From positions 124,001 to 188,000 of the forward strand of contig LBCK01000001.1 of NCBI GenBank assembly GCA_000980705.1: a DNA stretch of 64,000 nt, in the 5' to 3' direction. This DNA is from Ruminococcus sp. UNK.MGS-30 (GTDB taxonomy: Bacteria; Bacillota; Clostridia; Oscillospirales; Ruminococcaceae). Shown here one piece after another: positions 42,088 through 50,957 of the stretch (position 1 is its first letter; each line of letters opens with the position of its first letter). A model generated the notes under the pieces. That model worked only from the letters and a program-made list of their open reading frames with translations. It ran no database searches and was not told the origin of the DNA. The position numbers and the translations under genes were made by a program.

Positions 42088-42137
42088 GGCATCACTGCAC
42101 AAGGGAAACAATGAATAAAATGTTGTGCGGCGCTGCC
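42088..42137. repeat. Diverged minimal MITE-like element
   Basis: GGCATCACTGCACAA and TTGTGCGGCGCTGCC are imperfect inverted ends (12 of 15) matching the element family at 27692 and 35728. No clear target duplication. Confidence 0.5.
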
Positions 42138-42296
42138 TTATACCTTTTTCCACTTTCAACGATCTGTGTACCGTTTTCTCATTATACTATAGTGCACATA
42201 AAATTGCAAGCAAAAAAAATTCAAAAAGCACCGAAAAACGCAGGAAACACGTTATTTTTTACAGTATTTTTCAAAGGCGTTCACAAATCAAAATGC

Positions 42297-42325
42297 TTGC
42301 ATTTTTGTAAAATTTGTGGTATACT
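42297..42325 (+). promoter_or_regulatory. Promoter of the lipid kinase gene
   Basis: TTGCAT (42297-42302), 17 bases, TATACT (42320-42325). Confidence 0.75.
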
Positions 42326-42364
42326 AAAGGCAACATCTTTTTTTGAAAAAAGGAGGTATCACAG

Positions 42365-43414
42365 TTGAAACAGATCTATTTTATCTGCAATCTGCATTCC
42401 GGCAGAGCATCAGTTGGGTCGCATCTTGCAATGATTATCGACAAGTTCACCGCTGCCGGATTTCAGGTGACAGTACATCCCACACAAGATCGTGGCGATG
42501 CCACTGTGTGCGCAAAACAGGCGTGTGATGCCGGCTGTTATGACATCCTGGTCTGCTCCGGCGGAGACGGCACACTGAACGAAGTCATCCAGGGCTGTAT
42601 GCAAAGCGAGACCCAATGCCCCATCGGCTATATTCCCTTCGGCTCAACCAACGATTTTGCCCGTGGACTGGGCATTCCCAAAGAACCGGAGGCAGCCGTA
42701 GACTGCATCATCCACGGCGAAGATCTCCGCTGCGATGTGGGCAGCTTCAACGACAAATACTTCACCTATGTAGCTGCATTCGGCGCATTCACGGAGATCT
42801 CCTATGAAACGCCGCAGCAGTTCAAGAACCTGCTGGGACACTCTGCTTACCTGCTCAACGCCATTTCCAAGCTGCCGAAGATCCGGGCGTACCGGATGCG
42901 CATTGAGTACGACGGCGGCGTGATCGAGGACGAGTTCCTCTACGGCATGGTAACCAACTCTTCCTCTGTGGCGAAGTTCCTGGCGCTGTCCGATGTGCGG
43001 TGGGACGACGGCTTGTTCGAGGTCACACTGATCCACAAGCCCTCCAACCTGGTGGAATTCCACAAGCTGGTCATGGCGTTCTCCAAGATCCAGCTGGGGC
43101 TGGCGAAACAGTATCTCCACTATTTCCGCACCTCACATCTGAAAGTCACTGCGCTGGACGACGAGCCGGTGTCCTGGACGATCGACGGGGAATACGGCGG
43201 CACAGAGCGTGTCAACGAGATCGCAAACCGTAAGCAGGCGGTCACATTCCACGTAGATCCGGTCTGCCGGGAACAGGCAGAAGAAAACGCCGAGAGCGGG
43301 TTTGCTGTCGTAAAGCCGCTCCCGGAAGATGCACACCCGGAAGGCATTGAGACGCAGCCCGATCACGGCGCTGAAACAGAAGATTCCGACCTGGATTACC
43401 TGGACTCAGAATAA
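42365..43414 (+). CDS. Diacylglycerol kinase-family lipid kinase (YegS/DgkB-like)
   Basis: A 349-residue protein starting at TTG, 8 bases after AAGGAGG. Catalytic motifs: CSGGDGTLNEVIQG, IPFGSTNDFARGLG, FTYVAAFGAFTEISY, and TIDGEYGG near the end. It phosphorylates a lipid alcohol such as diacylglycerol at the membrane. The last about 60 residues are an acidic tail without a known role. The gene ends convergently with, and overlaps by 9 bases, the membrane-protein gene at 43406. Confidence 0.92.
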   Translation: MKQIYFICNLHSGRASVGSHLAMIIDKFTAAGFQVTVHPTQDRGDATVCAKQACDAGCYDILVCSGGDGTLNEVIQGCMQSETQCPIGYIPFGSTNDFARGLGIPKEPEAAVDCIIHGEDLRCDVGSFNDKYFTYVAAFGAFTEISYETPQQFKNLLGHSAYLLNAISKLPKIRAYRMRIEYDGGVIEDEFLYGMVTNSSSVAKFLALSDVRWDDGLFEVTLIHKPSNLVEFHKLVMAFSKIQLGLAKQYLHYFRTSHLKVTALDDEPVSWTIDGEYGGTERVNEIANRKQAVTFHVDPVCREQAEENAESGFAVVKPLPEDAHPEGIETQPDHGAETEDSDLDYLDSE

Positions 43415-43780
43415 CGGGAAAAATGCCGCCGGCGTTCCCGGACCGTTGAAAAACTCCGGGTTGGACGGCGCAGGCACCATCCGGTTGTTCTCTGAAAGCA
43501 TCCAGAGAATCCGCAGAAAATTAAAGCCCCAGTAAATACTGGACAATACACCCATACAGATCCCGATAATACCCAATATCATGCCTGCCGTTACCATGCC
43601 GTGGCTGTAACAGCGCTGCCGTTTTTTCGCCCTTGCCGCATAGACCAGGGCGATGATGCCCGTCACAATGGACAGGACCGGCAGCTGACAGAACAGAAAC
43701 GACACTACGCCAAAGACCAGCGCTCTCATATCATAATGATGCTCCGGCTCCTGCGGCTGCCAGTTGCGGTATTGCTGCAT
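43406..43780 (-). CDS. DUF4190-like small membrane protein
   Basis: A 124-residue protein; ATG at 43780 after CTGGAGGAAA. Two membrane helices (ALVFGVVSFLFCQLPVLSIVTGIIALVYAA and GMVTAGMILGIIGICMGVLSS, each shown only in part by position: about 18-45 and 58-80), as in DUF4190 proteins. The N-terminus is rich in Gln, Pro and His. Function unknown. Confidence 0.75.
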   Translation of the reverse strand: MQQYRNWQPQEPEHHYDMRALVFGVVSFLFCQLPVLSIVTGIIALVYAARAKKRQRCYSHGMVTAGMILGIIGICMGVLSSIYWGFNFLRILWMLSENNRMVPAPSNPEFFNGPGTPAAFFPLF

Positions 43781-43894
43781 GATCTTTCCTCCAGAATCAA
43801 GATGCCACCGCACAGATTTTAGGCGGTGGTGCTGAAAATGTTGTTCATGGGTATATCATAACAGAATTCTGGAAATTTGTCAAGAAGTGTAAAT

Positions 43895-44060
43895 GTAGAT
43901 AATCCCTCTGGCACTTCGTGCCACCTCCCTTTTCAAGGAAGGCTTTTTAATATGTCTCCTCTTTTAGAGGAGATGCCCGGCAGGGCAGAGGAGTCGACCC
44001 GGGCGAACGATGTTCGCCCCTACGGTGAGACAGGGATTCTGCACATCTACGGTTTCCGTT
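43895..44060. repeat. Intergenic repeat cluster
   Basis: GATAATCCCTC, a GGCACTTCGTGCC hairpin and CCCTTTTCAAGGAAGGC match, in reverse, the interior of the element at 37929-38077. GGGCGAACGATGTTCGCCCC follows at 44000-44019. Both are of a kind frequent in gut Clostridia. No gene is seen from 43781 to 44212. Confidence 0.65.
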
Positions 44061-44212
44061 TTGTGATACTTCTGTAGATGCAAACAGTGTTCGCCCGTTG
44101 GTGTGTTACCCCTCAGTCAAGCCTATGGGCGCCTTTTCAAGGGAACACATTTGCACAACAAAGACAACCCCCGCCCGCCAGAACCTGTTTCACACGCAGA
44201 AAGGAACCGCTT

Positions 44213-44983
44213 ATGTCAGAACGTCAGTTTCACATTCAATGCACAGCGGAGGACATCGGAAAGTATGTCTTTCTCCCCGGCGACCCCGGACGCACCGAGT
44301 GGATCGCCTCTTATCTGGAACATCCCGTAAAGACGGCGCAGAACCGGGAGTTCACCACATGGACCGGCACACTGGACGGCACGAAAGTGAGCGTCACCTC
44401 CACCGGCATCGGCGGCCCGTCTGCTGCCATCGCCATGGAAGAATTGGCGGCGCTGGGCGCACACACCTTTCTGCGCATCGGCACCTGCGGCGGAATGCAG
44501 CCGGAACTGATTCCGGGAACGCTCATCATCCCCACCGGTGCTATCCGCATGGAGGGAACATCGCAGGAATACGTTCCCCTGGCATTTCCGGCTGTCCCGG
44601 ACTTCGGTCTGACACAGCATCTGGTCTGCGCCGCACAGGAGCTTGCATATGATTATTGTACCGGCGTGGTGCAGTGCAAGGACTCTTTCTACGGGCAGCA
44701 TTCCCCGGAGACCATGCCTGCCGCACAGACCCTGCTCCAGAACTGGCAGGCGTGGAAAGCCGCCGGAGCGCTGGCATCGGAGATGGAATCGGCGGCGCTG
44801 TTCATCGTGGCGGCGACACGCCGGGTGAAGTGTGCCACTATCCTGCAAATGCTGTGGAACCAGGAGCGCCAGGCGGTGGTGCGGGACAATGCACACGCCG
44901 CCGGCGACATGACGCACGCCATCGAAGTTGCTGTTTCGGCAATGCGCCGGGAGATCCGACAGGGAAAGAAAGAGGAAATGTAA
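44213..44983 (+). CDS. udp: Uridine phosphorylase
   Basis: A 256-residue protein; ATG at 44213 after GAAAGGAA. PNP/UDP-family motifs: FLPGDPGRTEWIASYL, TSTGIGGPSAAIAMEELAALGAHTFLRIGTCGG in part, and the specificity region KDSFYGQH and ALASEMESAALF. It splits uridine with phosphate to uracil and ribose 1-phosphate. The response regulator starts 1 base after its stop, so it is co-transcribed with a two-component pair, an unusual neighbour. Confidence 0.9.
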   Translation: MSERQFHIQCTAEDIGKYVFLPGDPGRTEWIASYLEHPVKTAQNREFTTWTGTLDGTKVSVTSTGIGGPSAAIAMEELAALGAHTFLRIGTCGGMQPELIPGTLIIPTGAIRMEGTSQEYVPLAFPAVPDFGLTQHLVCAAQELAYDYCTGVVQCKDSFYGQHSPETMPAAQTLLQNWQAWKAAGALASEMESAALFIVAATRRVKCATILQMLWNQERQAVVRDNAHAAGDMTHAIEVAVSAMRREIRQGKKEEM

Positions 44984-44984
44984 G

Positions 44985-45671
44985 TTGGCAAATATATTTT
45001 GTGTAGAGGATGATACGGGAATCCGGGAGCTTATCACCTGCGCTTTGCAGTCCGGCGGCTATACCGCCGAGGGATTCCCGGACGGAAAAAGCTTTTTTCA
45101 CCGGCTCCGGGACGACAAGCCGGCGCTGATCCTGCTGGACATCATGCTCCCCGATGAGGACGGCATCTCCATCTTAAAGCGGCTCAAGGGCAACGACGCT
45201 ACCGCAGAGATACCGGTCATTATGCTGTCGGCGAAGTCCAGCGAGATCGACAAGGTGACCGGGTTGGAAAACGGCGCAGACGACTACATCACAAAGCCGT
45301 TCGGCATCATGGAACTGCTGTCACGGATCAAGGCGGTGCTGCGGCGCAGCCACACGGTACAGAAAGCGGAGAGCCACGTGCTGTCTGCCCACGATCTGAC
45401 CATCGACCTGGATCAGCGGACGGTGGTCTATCTGGAAACAGAGATCGTCCTCACCTATAAGGAATTCGAACTGCTGTCCTATCTGGTGCGCAACCGTGGC
45501 ACTGCCATTTCCCGGGACCGCCTTTTGGAACAGGTCTGGGGATTCTCCTATGAGGGCGAGACACGCACCGTGGATGCACACGTGAAAACGCTCCGGCAAA
45601 AGCTGGATGCCGCAGGATGTTCCAATCTCATTCACACAGTACGGGGTTACGGCTATAAGATCGGAGGCTAA
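44985..45671 (+). CDS. OmpR/PhoB-family response regulator
   Basis: A 228-residue protein starting at TTG; GAGGAAA lies inside the end of udp. The receiver domain has acidic EDD, phospho-Asp52 (LLDIMLPDEDG), Ser in MLSAKSS and Lys in TKPFG. The winged-helix domain (about 130-226) has YKEFELLSYLVRN and RTVDAHVKTLRQKL. It pairs with the kinase gene, 2 bases downstream. It resembles PhoP/PhoB of Firmicutes. Confidence 0.93.
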   Translation: MANIFCVEDDTGIRELITCALQSGGYTAEGFPDGKSFFHRLRDDKPALILLDIMLPDEDGISILKRLKGNDATAEIPVIMLSAKSSEIDKVTGLENGADDYITKPFGIMELLSRIKAVLRRSHTVQKAESHVLSAHDLTIDLDQRTVVYLETEIVLTYKEFELLSYLVRNRGTAISRDRLLEQVWGFSYEGETRTVDAHVKTLRQKLDAAGCSNLIHTVRGYGYKIGG

Positions 45672-45673
45672 TC

Positions 45674-46891
45674 ATGGAATGGATCGGATGGGCATTCGCT
45701 GCAGTGACAGCGGTGCTGCTGACGGTATTTATCTTTCTGTACCTGCACCAGAAACAGCAGGCACAGCACCAGCACAAAAAAGACCAGAAAGCCCAGGCAA
45801 AGCTCCAGACGGAGATGAGCCGGATGCAGAAGGAACTGTACCACGAACGGGACATCATCGGACTCATCCAGGAGCATATGGTAGAGGGCATCCTCATCCT
45901 GGACGATTCTGACAAGATCCAGCTGGCGAACCGCACCGCAACGGCACTGCTCAGCATCGAAAAGGAAAACTGGGACAACAAATCCATCTTCATCCTCACC
46001 GACAACCAGGCATTTCTGGATGCGCTGCGGAAGTCCAAAACAGAGCCGCAGCACGATATGCCGCCGGCTGACGATGATCTTCACAAGGGCTGCACCGTGC
46101 GCCAGCTGCTGAAGATCGACGGCAGCTACATCCGGGCGTACATCACCCGTGTGGAAATGGGCGGCATCTTCGGGACGATCGTGCTGCTGGTGGACGTGAC
46201 CTATAACGTCAAGGCGGAAAAGATGCGCCAGGAATTCACCGCAAACGTCTCCCACGAGCTGAAAACGCCGCTGACCACCATCAAGGGATTCGGCGAGATG
46301 TTCGGCAGCGGCATGATTACCAAAGAGGACGACGTGGCGAAATACGGCGCCATGATCGAACGGGAAAGCGAACGCCTGCTCTTTCTCATCAACGACATCA
46401 TCCGGCTCTCGGAGATCGAGGAACACACCGAGATGCTGAACACGCCGGTAGACCTGGCGGCGGCTGCCGGAAACGCCCTGCAAATTCTGGAACCCCAGAT
46501 CCAGCGGAACAGGATACAGGTACATCTGGAGGGCAGATGTCTCCTGCTGCACAGCAACGAAGGCTATATGCGGGAGCTTTTCATCAACCTCATCGACAAC
46601 GCCATCAAGTACAACAATCCCGGCGGCACAGTCTCCATCACCATCGAACACGTGGGTACACAGGCAAAGATCGTCATTGCGGACAACGGCATCGGCATTC
46701 CGCTCCAGGCGCAGAGCCGCATCTTCGAACGGTTCTACCGGGTGGACAAAAGCCGGTCGAAACAGCGTGGCGGCACCGGGCTGGGGCTGTCCATCGTCAA
46801 GCACATCGTAGACTGCCACAACGGCACCATCTCCCTGCGCAGCGAACTGGGACACGGCACGGAGATCACGATTTTGCTGCCGGAAAAATGA
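45674..46891 (+). CDS. Sensor histidine kinase (PhoR-like)
   Basis: A 405-residue protein with CGGAGG upstream. One N-terminal membrane helix (about 4-23), a coiled stretch, a PAS-like domain (about 60-175), HisKA with HELKTPLTTIKGFGEMF (His194), and HATPase with LIDNAIKYNN, DNGIGIP, GGTGLGLSIVKH. There is no sizeable extracellular domain, so it senses a membrane or cytoplasmic cue, as PhoR/WalK-like kinases can. Confidence 0.93.
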   Translation: MEWIGWAFAAVTAVLLTVFIFLYLHQKQQAQHQHKKDQKAQAKLQTEMSRMQKELYHERDIIGLIQEHMVEGILILDDSDKIQLANRTATALLSIEKENWDNKSIFILTDNQAFLDALRKSKTEPQHDMPPADDDLHKGCTVRQLLKIDGSYIRAYITRVEMGGIFGTIVLLVDVTYNVKAEKMRQEFTANVSHELKTPLTTIKGFGEMFGSGMITKEDDVAKYGAMIERESERLLFLINDIIRLSEIEEHTEMLNTPVDLAAAAGNALQILEPQIQRNRIQVHLEGRCLLLHSNEGYMRELFINLIDNAIKYNNPGGTVSITIEHVGTQAKIVIADNGIGIPLQAQSRIFERFYRVDKSRSKQRGGTGLGLSIVKHIVDCHNGTISLRSELGHGTEITILLPEK

Positions 46892-46903
46892 AAAACAATT
46901 GCA

Positions 46904-46940
46904 AGAGCCTGTTTCGTATCTGACGGTCGAAACAGGCTCT
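46904..46940 (+). other. Strong hairpin before the Nudix-MutY gene
   Basis: AGAGCCTGTTTCG pairs with CGAAACAGGCTCT around 11 bases. There is no T run, so it is not a classic terminator; it may protect or separate transcripts. Confidence 0.55.
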
Positions 46941-46959
46941 CACAGAAAGGACAGACAAC

Positions 46960-48597
46960 ATGAGAAATGTCATGCAGGAACAGGATGTGACCGACTGGAA
47001 AGCCCGTCTCGCCGCCTATGTTCCCGAAACCGAACAGGAACGCCGTGACCGGAACGAGATACTCCTTGCGGCGGAACAATACGGCACACAGCTGCTTTGG
47101 CGCAGCCACGCAGAAAGCCACTTTACCTGTTCCGGATTCGTCATGGACACCAGGCTGGAAAAGGTGCTGATGGTCTATCACCGCATCTACGACTCCTTCG
47201 CCTGGACGGGCGGTCACGCAGACGGTTCCAACGATTTTCTCTGGACTGCCGTCCGGGAGGCAAAGGAAGAGACCGGCATCCGAAAGCCCTATCCCCTCAC
47301 CGGCGCTGTTCTGTCCCTGGACATTCTCCCGGTCAGGGCGCACCAGAAAAACGGCACACCCGTTCCGGAACACCAGCACTACAACGTGACCTACGGGCTG
47401 ATTGCAGATACCAGAGAGACGCTGCGCATCGCCCCGGACGAAAACACCGCCGTGGACTGGATCCCCGTGGAAAAGCTGTCGGAGATCTGCAAAGAACCTC
47501 ATATGCTCCCGGTGTATGAAAAGGTCATCGCCCGGATGCGCCGGTGGAAAGCCATGCAGGAACAGGTCATGGCACAGCTGACACAGCCGCTTTTGTCGTG
47601 GTATCCCGGTCACGCCAGAGACCTGCCCTGGCGAAAGAACCGGCAGCCCTACCGGGTATGGCTGTCGGAGATCATGCTCCAGCAGACACGGGTTGAGGCA
47701 GTCAAGGGCTATTACCAGCGCTTTCTGGAGACCTTCCCCGACATTCCTGCTCTGGCAAACGCCGAACAGGACCAGGTGAACAAGTGCTGGGAAGGTCTGG
47801 GCTATTACAGCCGGGCTGCCAACTTGCGCAAGGCGGCGCAGGTCATTGTGGAACAATACGGCGGCGCATTCCCGGAAACGTGGGAAGAAGTCCGGCAGCT
47901 GCCCGGCGTAGGCGACTACACCGCCGGTGCAGTCTGCTCCATCTGCTATGACCTGCCCACGCCGGCGGTGGACGGCAATGTGCTGCGTGTGGCGGCACGC
48001 ATCCAGGACAGTTTCTGCGAGATCGACCGCCCGGAACAAAAGGCAGCCGTCACTCGGTCGCTGGAACAGGTGTACCGGAACATTCCCGGACAGTGCGGCA
48101 CGATGACACAGGCGCTGATGGAGCTGGGCGCTACGGTCTGTCTGCCCAACGGACAGCCCCGGTGCGAGGTCTGTCCCCTGGCGGAACTTTGTCTGGGAAA
48201 ACAGTACGGCGACACCATGCGTCTCCCACAGCGCACCGAGAAAAAGCCCCGGCGCAAGGAACAATACACCGTGTTTGTGCTTTGCTGCGACGGAAAATAC
48301 GCCGTCCGGAAACGCACCGCAAAAGGTCTGCTCCACGGGCTGTGGGAATACCCCAATGTGTCCGGCATCTGCACCACGGAAGAGGCAATCGCCCAGGTGA
48401 GCCGGTGGCAGTGCAAGCCGTTGGATCTGACCCAGACGGCAGAGCGAAAGCACATCTTCACCCACGTGGAATGGGAGCTGTACGGCGTCTATCTCACCTG
48501 CGGCAGACAGGACGAGCAGTTCGTCTGGAAAACCGCCGCAGAAATTGCCGCAGAGATTTCCCTGCCCACGGCATTCCGGCAGTTTTTTCAAGCATAA
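46960..48597 (+). CDS. mutY: Nudix hydrolase fused to A/G-specific adenine glycosylase (MutY)
   Basis: A 545-residue protein with AGAAAGGA upstream. Residues 1-190 are a Nudix domain with box GGHADGSND...AVREAKEETGI; the first Glu of the box is replaced by Asn. Residues about 195-545 are MutY: LSEIMLQQTRVEAVKGYY, helix-hairpin-helix LPGVGDYTAGAV, catalytic Asp in PAVDGNVLRVAAR, a 4Fe4S site with CEVCPLAELC, and a C-terminal MutT-like 8-oxoG-recognition domain (GLLHGLWEYPN). It should remove adenine opposite 8-oxoguanine. The extra N-terminal Nudix domain is unusual and could act on oxidised nucleotides or another diphosphate. Confidence 0.92.
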   Translation: MRNVMQEQDVTDWKARLAAYVPETEQERRDRNEILLAAEQYGTQLLWRSHAESHFTCSGFVMDTRLEKVLMVYHRIYDSFAWTGGHADGSNDFLWTAVREAKEETGIRKPYPLTGAVLSLDILPVRAHQKNGTPVPEHQHYNVTYGLIADTRETLRIAPDENTAVDWIPVEKLSEICKEPHMLPVYEKVIARMRRWKAMQEQVMAQLTQPLLSWYPGHARDLPWRKNRQPYRVWLSEIMLQQTRVEAVKGYYQRFLETFPDIPALANAEQDQVNKCWEGLGYYSRAANLRKAAQVIVEQYGGAFPETWEEVRQLPGVGDYTAGAVCSICYDLPTPAVDGNVLRVAARIQDSFCEIDRPEQKAAVTRSLEQVYRNIPGQCGTMTQALMELGATVCLPNGQPRCEVCPLAELCLGKQYGDTMRLPQRTEKKPRRKEQYTVFVLCCDGKYAVRKRTAKGLLHGLWEYPNVSGICTTEEAIAQVSRWQCKPLDLTQTAERKHIFTHVEWELYGVYLTCGRQDEQFVWKTAAEIAAEISLPTAFRQFFQA

Positions 48598-48612
48598 ATC
48601 CAAAAACAAAAA

Positions 48613-48661
48613 CACCCCTGCTCTCACGGCATTTCACTTGCCGCAGAACAGGGGTGATTTT
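48613..48661. terminator. Bidirectional terminator
   Basis: CACCCCTG and CAGGGGTG flank an inner CGGC/GCCG stem, with T after and A before. Confidence 0.8.
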
Positions 48662-48683
48662 CTATATACTGTGATATATTATG

Positions 48684-49379
48684 TTAAGCCTTCTTCTTTG
48701 CCAGGAATGCTGCGCCGCCGCTGACAACCAGTACAGCCATCAGCCCGTACACGCCGGCATCTCCCGTTTTCGGAGAGCCGCTGGTACTGGTTTTCACACT
48801 GCCGCCAGTCACACTGCCGCCGTTGGATGCACCGAAACTGCTGCCGGATTCGATAGTGGTCGTCCCTGTGGCAACAACCGTGGAGACATTGCTCGGCACA
48901 TAGGTCGCCGGGTCGATCAGATTCGACACCGTAAAGGTGACATCCAGGTGATTGGTTGCCGCATCGGACTGCATCGGTGTGAAACGATAGATCATCGCAC
49001 AGAAAACATCCTTGGAATAGCCGAAGTCCGTCTTGGATGCTTCGATGATATCGCCGTCCACCGCTGCGGCACTGCCGTTGAACTGGATGGAATCCACAGT
49101 CATGCTTGTTGAACCCTTTGTTCCCAGCGGAATCGGGTCAATGTTTTCCACCCACAGCTGCACCGTATCGCTTTCCCGGAGCGCCGCCGTATCACACGAA
49201 ACGGTATACTGTCCGTCTCCCTGGATGGTCACCTGGGGTTCGAGTACTTCTCCGTTGACTGCGATAAACGCTTTGCCAGCCGGCAGTGCGCCTGCCGCAC
49301 TGCACTGCATGGGCATTGCCGCAGAGACAACCGCCGCACAAGCCAGAGCGCCTGCCAGAATCACTGCTTTTCTTTTCAT
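48684..49379 (-). CDS. Secreted surface protein with sortase-type SPKTG signal
   Basis: A 231-residue protein; ATG at 49379 after AAAGGA. A signal peptide ends near CSA (about residue 29). A beta-rich domain of about 130 residues is followed by a Ser/Gly/Thr linker, then SPKTGDAG, a membrane helix and AKKKA, the layout of a sortase-anchored protein with S in place of L in the motif. The folded domain is not recognised; its size and character would allow a cohesin-like or adhesin fold, but no family motif is evident. Confidence 0.8.
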   Translation of the reverse strand: MKRKAVILAGALACAAVVSAAMPMQCSAAGALPAGKAFIAVNGEVLEPQVTIQGDGQYTVSCDTAALRESDTVQLWVENIDPIPLGTKGSTSMTVDSIQFNGSAAAVDGDIIEASKTDFGYSKDVFCAMIYRFTPMQSDAATNHLDVTFTVSNLIDPATYVPSNVSTVVATGTTTIESGSSFGASNGGSVTGGSVKTSTSGSPKTGDAGVYGLMAVLVVSGGAAFLAKKKA

Positions 49380-49441
49380 TTGAATCATCCTTTCTTTCCT
49401 TCAAATTTTTTCCTTGTTCTTACCCTTACGCTATATTTCCC

Positions 49442-50623
49442 TTACGCCTCGTAGAAGGTCTCTCTCCGTTCCAGCACCTTTTTGCCCAGCGGAGAATCTA
49501 CCGGTGCAACGACACAGGAACCGTACTGCTTTGCGATCTGTGCGGTGCTGTCTGCGATGGTCGGGATATCTGCATCCTTTTCCAGATCCATGACGATCAC
49601 ATAGCCGTCTGCGCCGTTTGCCTTGATGCCGTCCAGGTACGCCTTCTTGACTGCCGGCAGGGTTGCCAGGTGGTCTCTCAGTGCCTCCTGCATTCCCTCC
49701 GGAACGCCCTCGATGTCACGCAGTTCCAGACGGGGCTGGATGTTCAGCGCCTGTTCCTTGCTGAATGCCAGACCCATGGAGAACGGGTCGATCACGATGC
49801 CGGCAGCCGTACTCTTCGGGTCGGACAGCATTGCGGTATAGTTCGCCATGCTCATGGGAACTGCCTTGCAGTCCGGTGCGCCTGTCCACTTCTGCAGCTC
49901 CGGCAAACTGGTGAACAGCGGCATGAACTTTCCGCCGTCGTGGTTCAGCATAATGAATTCCGCCTGGGCGTTGATCTTCTCGCCAGCCTTGACTTCCTTC
50001 GGCATCTCCATCAGAACCGGAGCGACAAAACGAGCCTTGCGCATTACGTTGAACAGATTGTTCTTTGCGTCCTCGTTGTTCTCCCGGCGCAGACGGTCTG
50101 CGGCGATGATGACCTCAGAGTTGGTGATCTTCTCGGTGCCAAACAGCGGCATGATGCGGTGATTCTTCGGTGCATCTGCGGGAACAGACACGCCCTTCAT
50201 CTCTGCCATCTTTTCCTTGCGGATCACGATGTTGGTCTCTGACGGATTGATAACGATACCGTTGATATCCACGCCCTGTTTCAGCAGGATGCCGCAGTAC
50301 TGGTCAAATGTGATGACCATGGTGTCTGCCTCCGGATCGTTCTTCCACTTCAGAAATTCCAGCCAGTCCGTGAACGCCGGGAAAAACTTCGAGCCGTCCT
50401 TGTTGGAAACTGCCATGAGAGACGCCTGCATCTGGCGCTGGCCGTTTTCGTCCGGCTCTACCTCATCCAGCTGTTTCTGCAAAGCGATCGGGGCAATAAA
50501 GGATGCCTCAGCAATTGCGTCCAGCATTTCTTTTTCAGTCTGCGGATTCTGCTTTGCCTTGAACTCTGCCATTGCGGATACCAGAGCGGGGTTTTTGATT
50601 GTGGGTTTTTTCAGTTGTGCCAA
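49442..50623 (-). CDS. SseB-like protein with duplicated domain
   Basis: A 393-residue soluble protein starting at TTG after GAGGTGA. Two copies of an SseB N-domain-like unit: (a) residues about 35-150 with ASFIAPIAL, GSKFFPAFTDWLEFLKW, and INGIVINPSETNIVI; (b) about 185-310 with ARFVAPVLM, GGKFMPLFTSLPELQKW, and AAGIVIDPFSMGLAF. The C-terminal 80 residues resemble the SseB C-domain (LPAVKKAYL, DGYVIVMDLE). SseB was named for serine sensitivity; its biochemical role is not settled. Confidence 0.82.
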   Translation of the reverse strand: MAQLKKPTIKNPALVSAMAEFKAKQNPQTEKEMLDAIAEASFIAPIALQKQLDEVEPDENGQRQMQASLMAVSNKDGSKFFPAFTDWLEFLKWKNDPEADTMVITFDQYCGILLKQGVDINGIVINPSETNIVIRKEKMAEMKGVSVPADAPKNHRIMPLFGTEKITNSEVIIAADRLRRENNEDAKNNLFNVMRKARFVAPVLMEMPKEVKAGEKINAQAEFIMLNHDGGKFMPLFTSLPELQKWTGAPDCKAVPMSMANYTAMLSDPKSTAAGIVIDPFSMGLAFSKEQALNIQPRLELRDIEGVPEGMQEALRDHLATLPAVKKAYLDGIKANGADGYVIVMDLEKDADIPTIADSTAQIAKQYGSCVVAPVDSPLGKKVLERRETFYEA

Positions 50624-50759
50624 TTTGGTTCACCTCATCCAAGATTTATCGCCCGAAAACGGCACTGCGCAGTCACGCAGGAAGTTACAGGGATAGAAAT
50701 AGTGCAGATGCCGTCATTCACAAATCAACAGCATTGCTTTCTATAGTATAGCACATCCC

Positions 50760-50860
50760 GGCAAAAATTGCAAGAGCAATACCGATCTTTGCGCTGTACT
50801 AAACGGAAAAAGCTGTTTTTTTGGCAGATTGCATAAAAAATCAGTCTTGCTTTTGGCATA
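50760..50860. repeat. Probable decayed MITE-like copy
   Basis: TTTTTTGGCAGATTGC (50817-50832) matches the interior of the 172-bp element, and GCAATACCG (50776-50784) resembles its end. The rest is too degenerate to bound. Between 50624 and 50957 there is no gene. Confidence 0.4.
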
Positions 50861-50891
50861 TTCAAAAAATTTTTGGAGTCATATTTTGTCG

Positions 50892-50922
50892 AAAAAAGCG
50901 GCTGTACCGAAATACAGCCGCC
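50892..50922 (-). terminator. Terminator of the pectate lyase gene
   Basis: Minus-strand GCGGCTGTA and TACAGCCGC around 6 bases followed by six T. Confidence 0.88.
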
Positions 50923-50957
50923 TTTCTTCTGATTCAGTTTTCAGAGCCTGTTTTCAT

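Noticed and set aside
46904..46940. Terminator between the histidine kinase and Nudix-MutY genes
   Set aside because: The stem is strong but has no T run in either direction.
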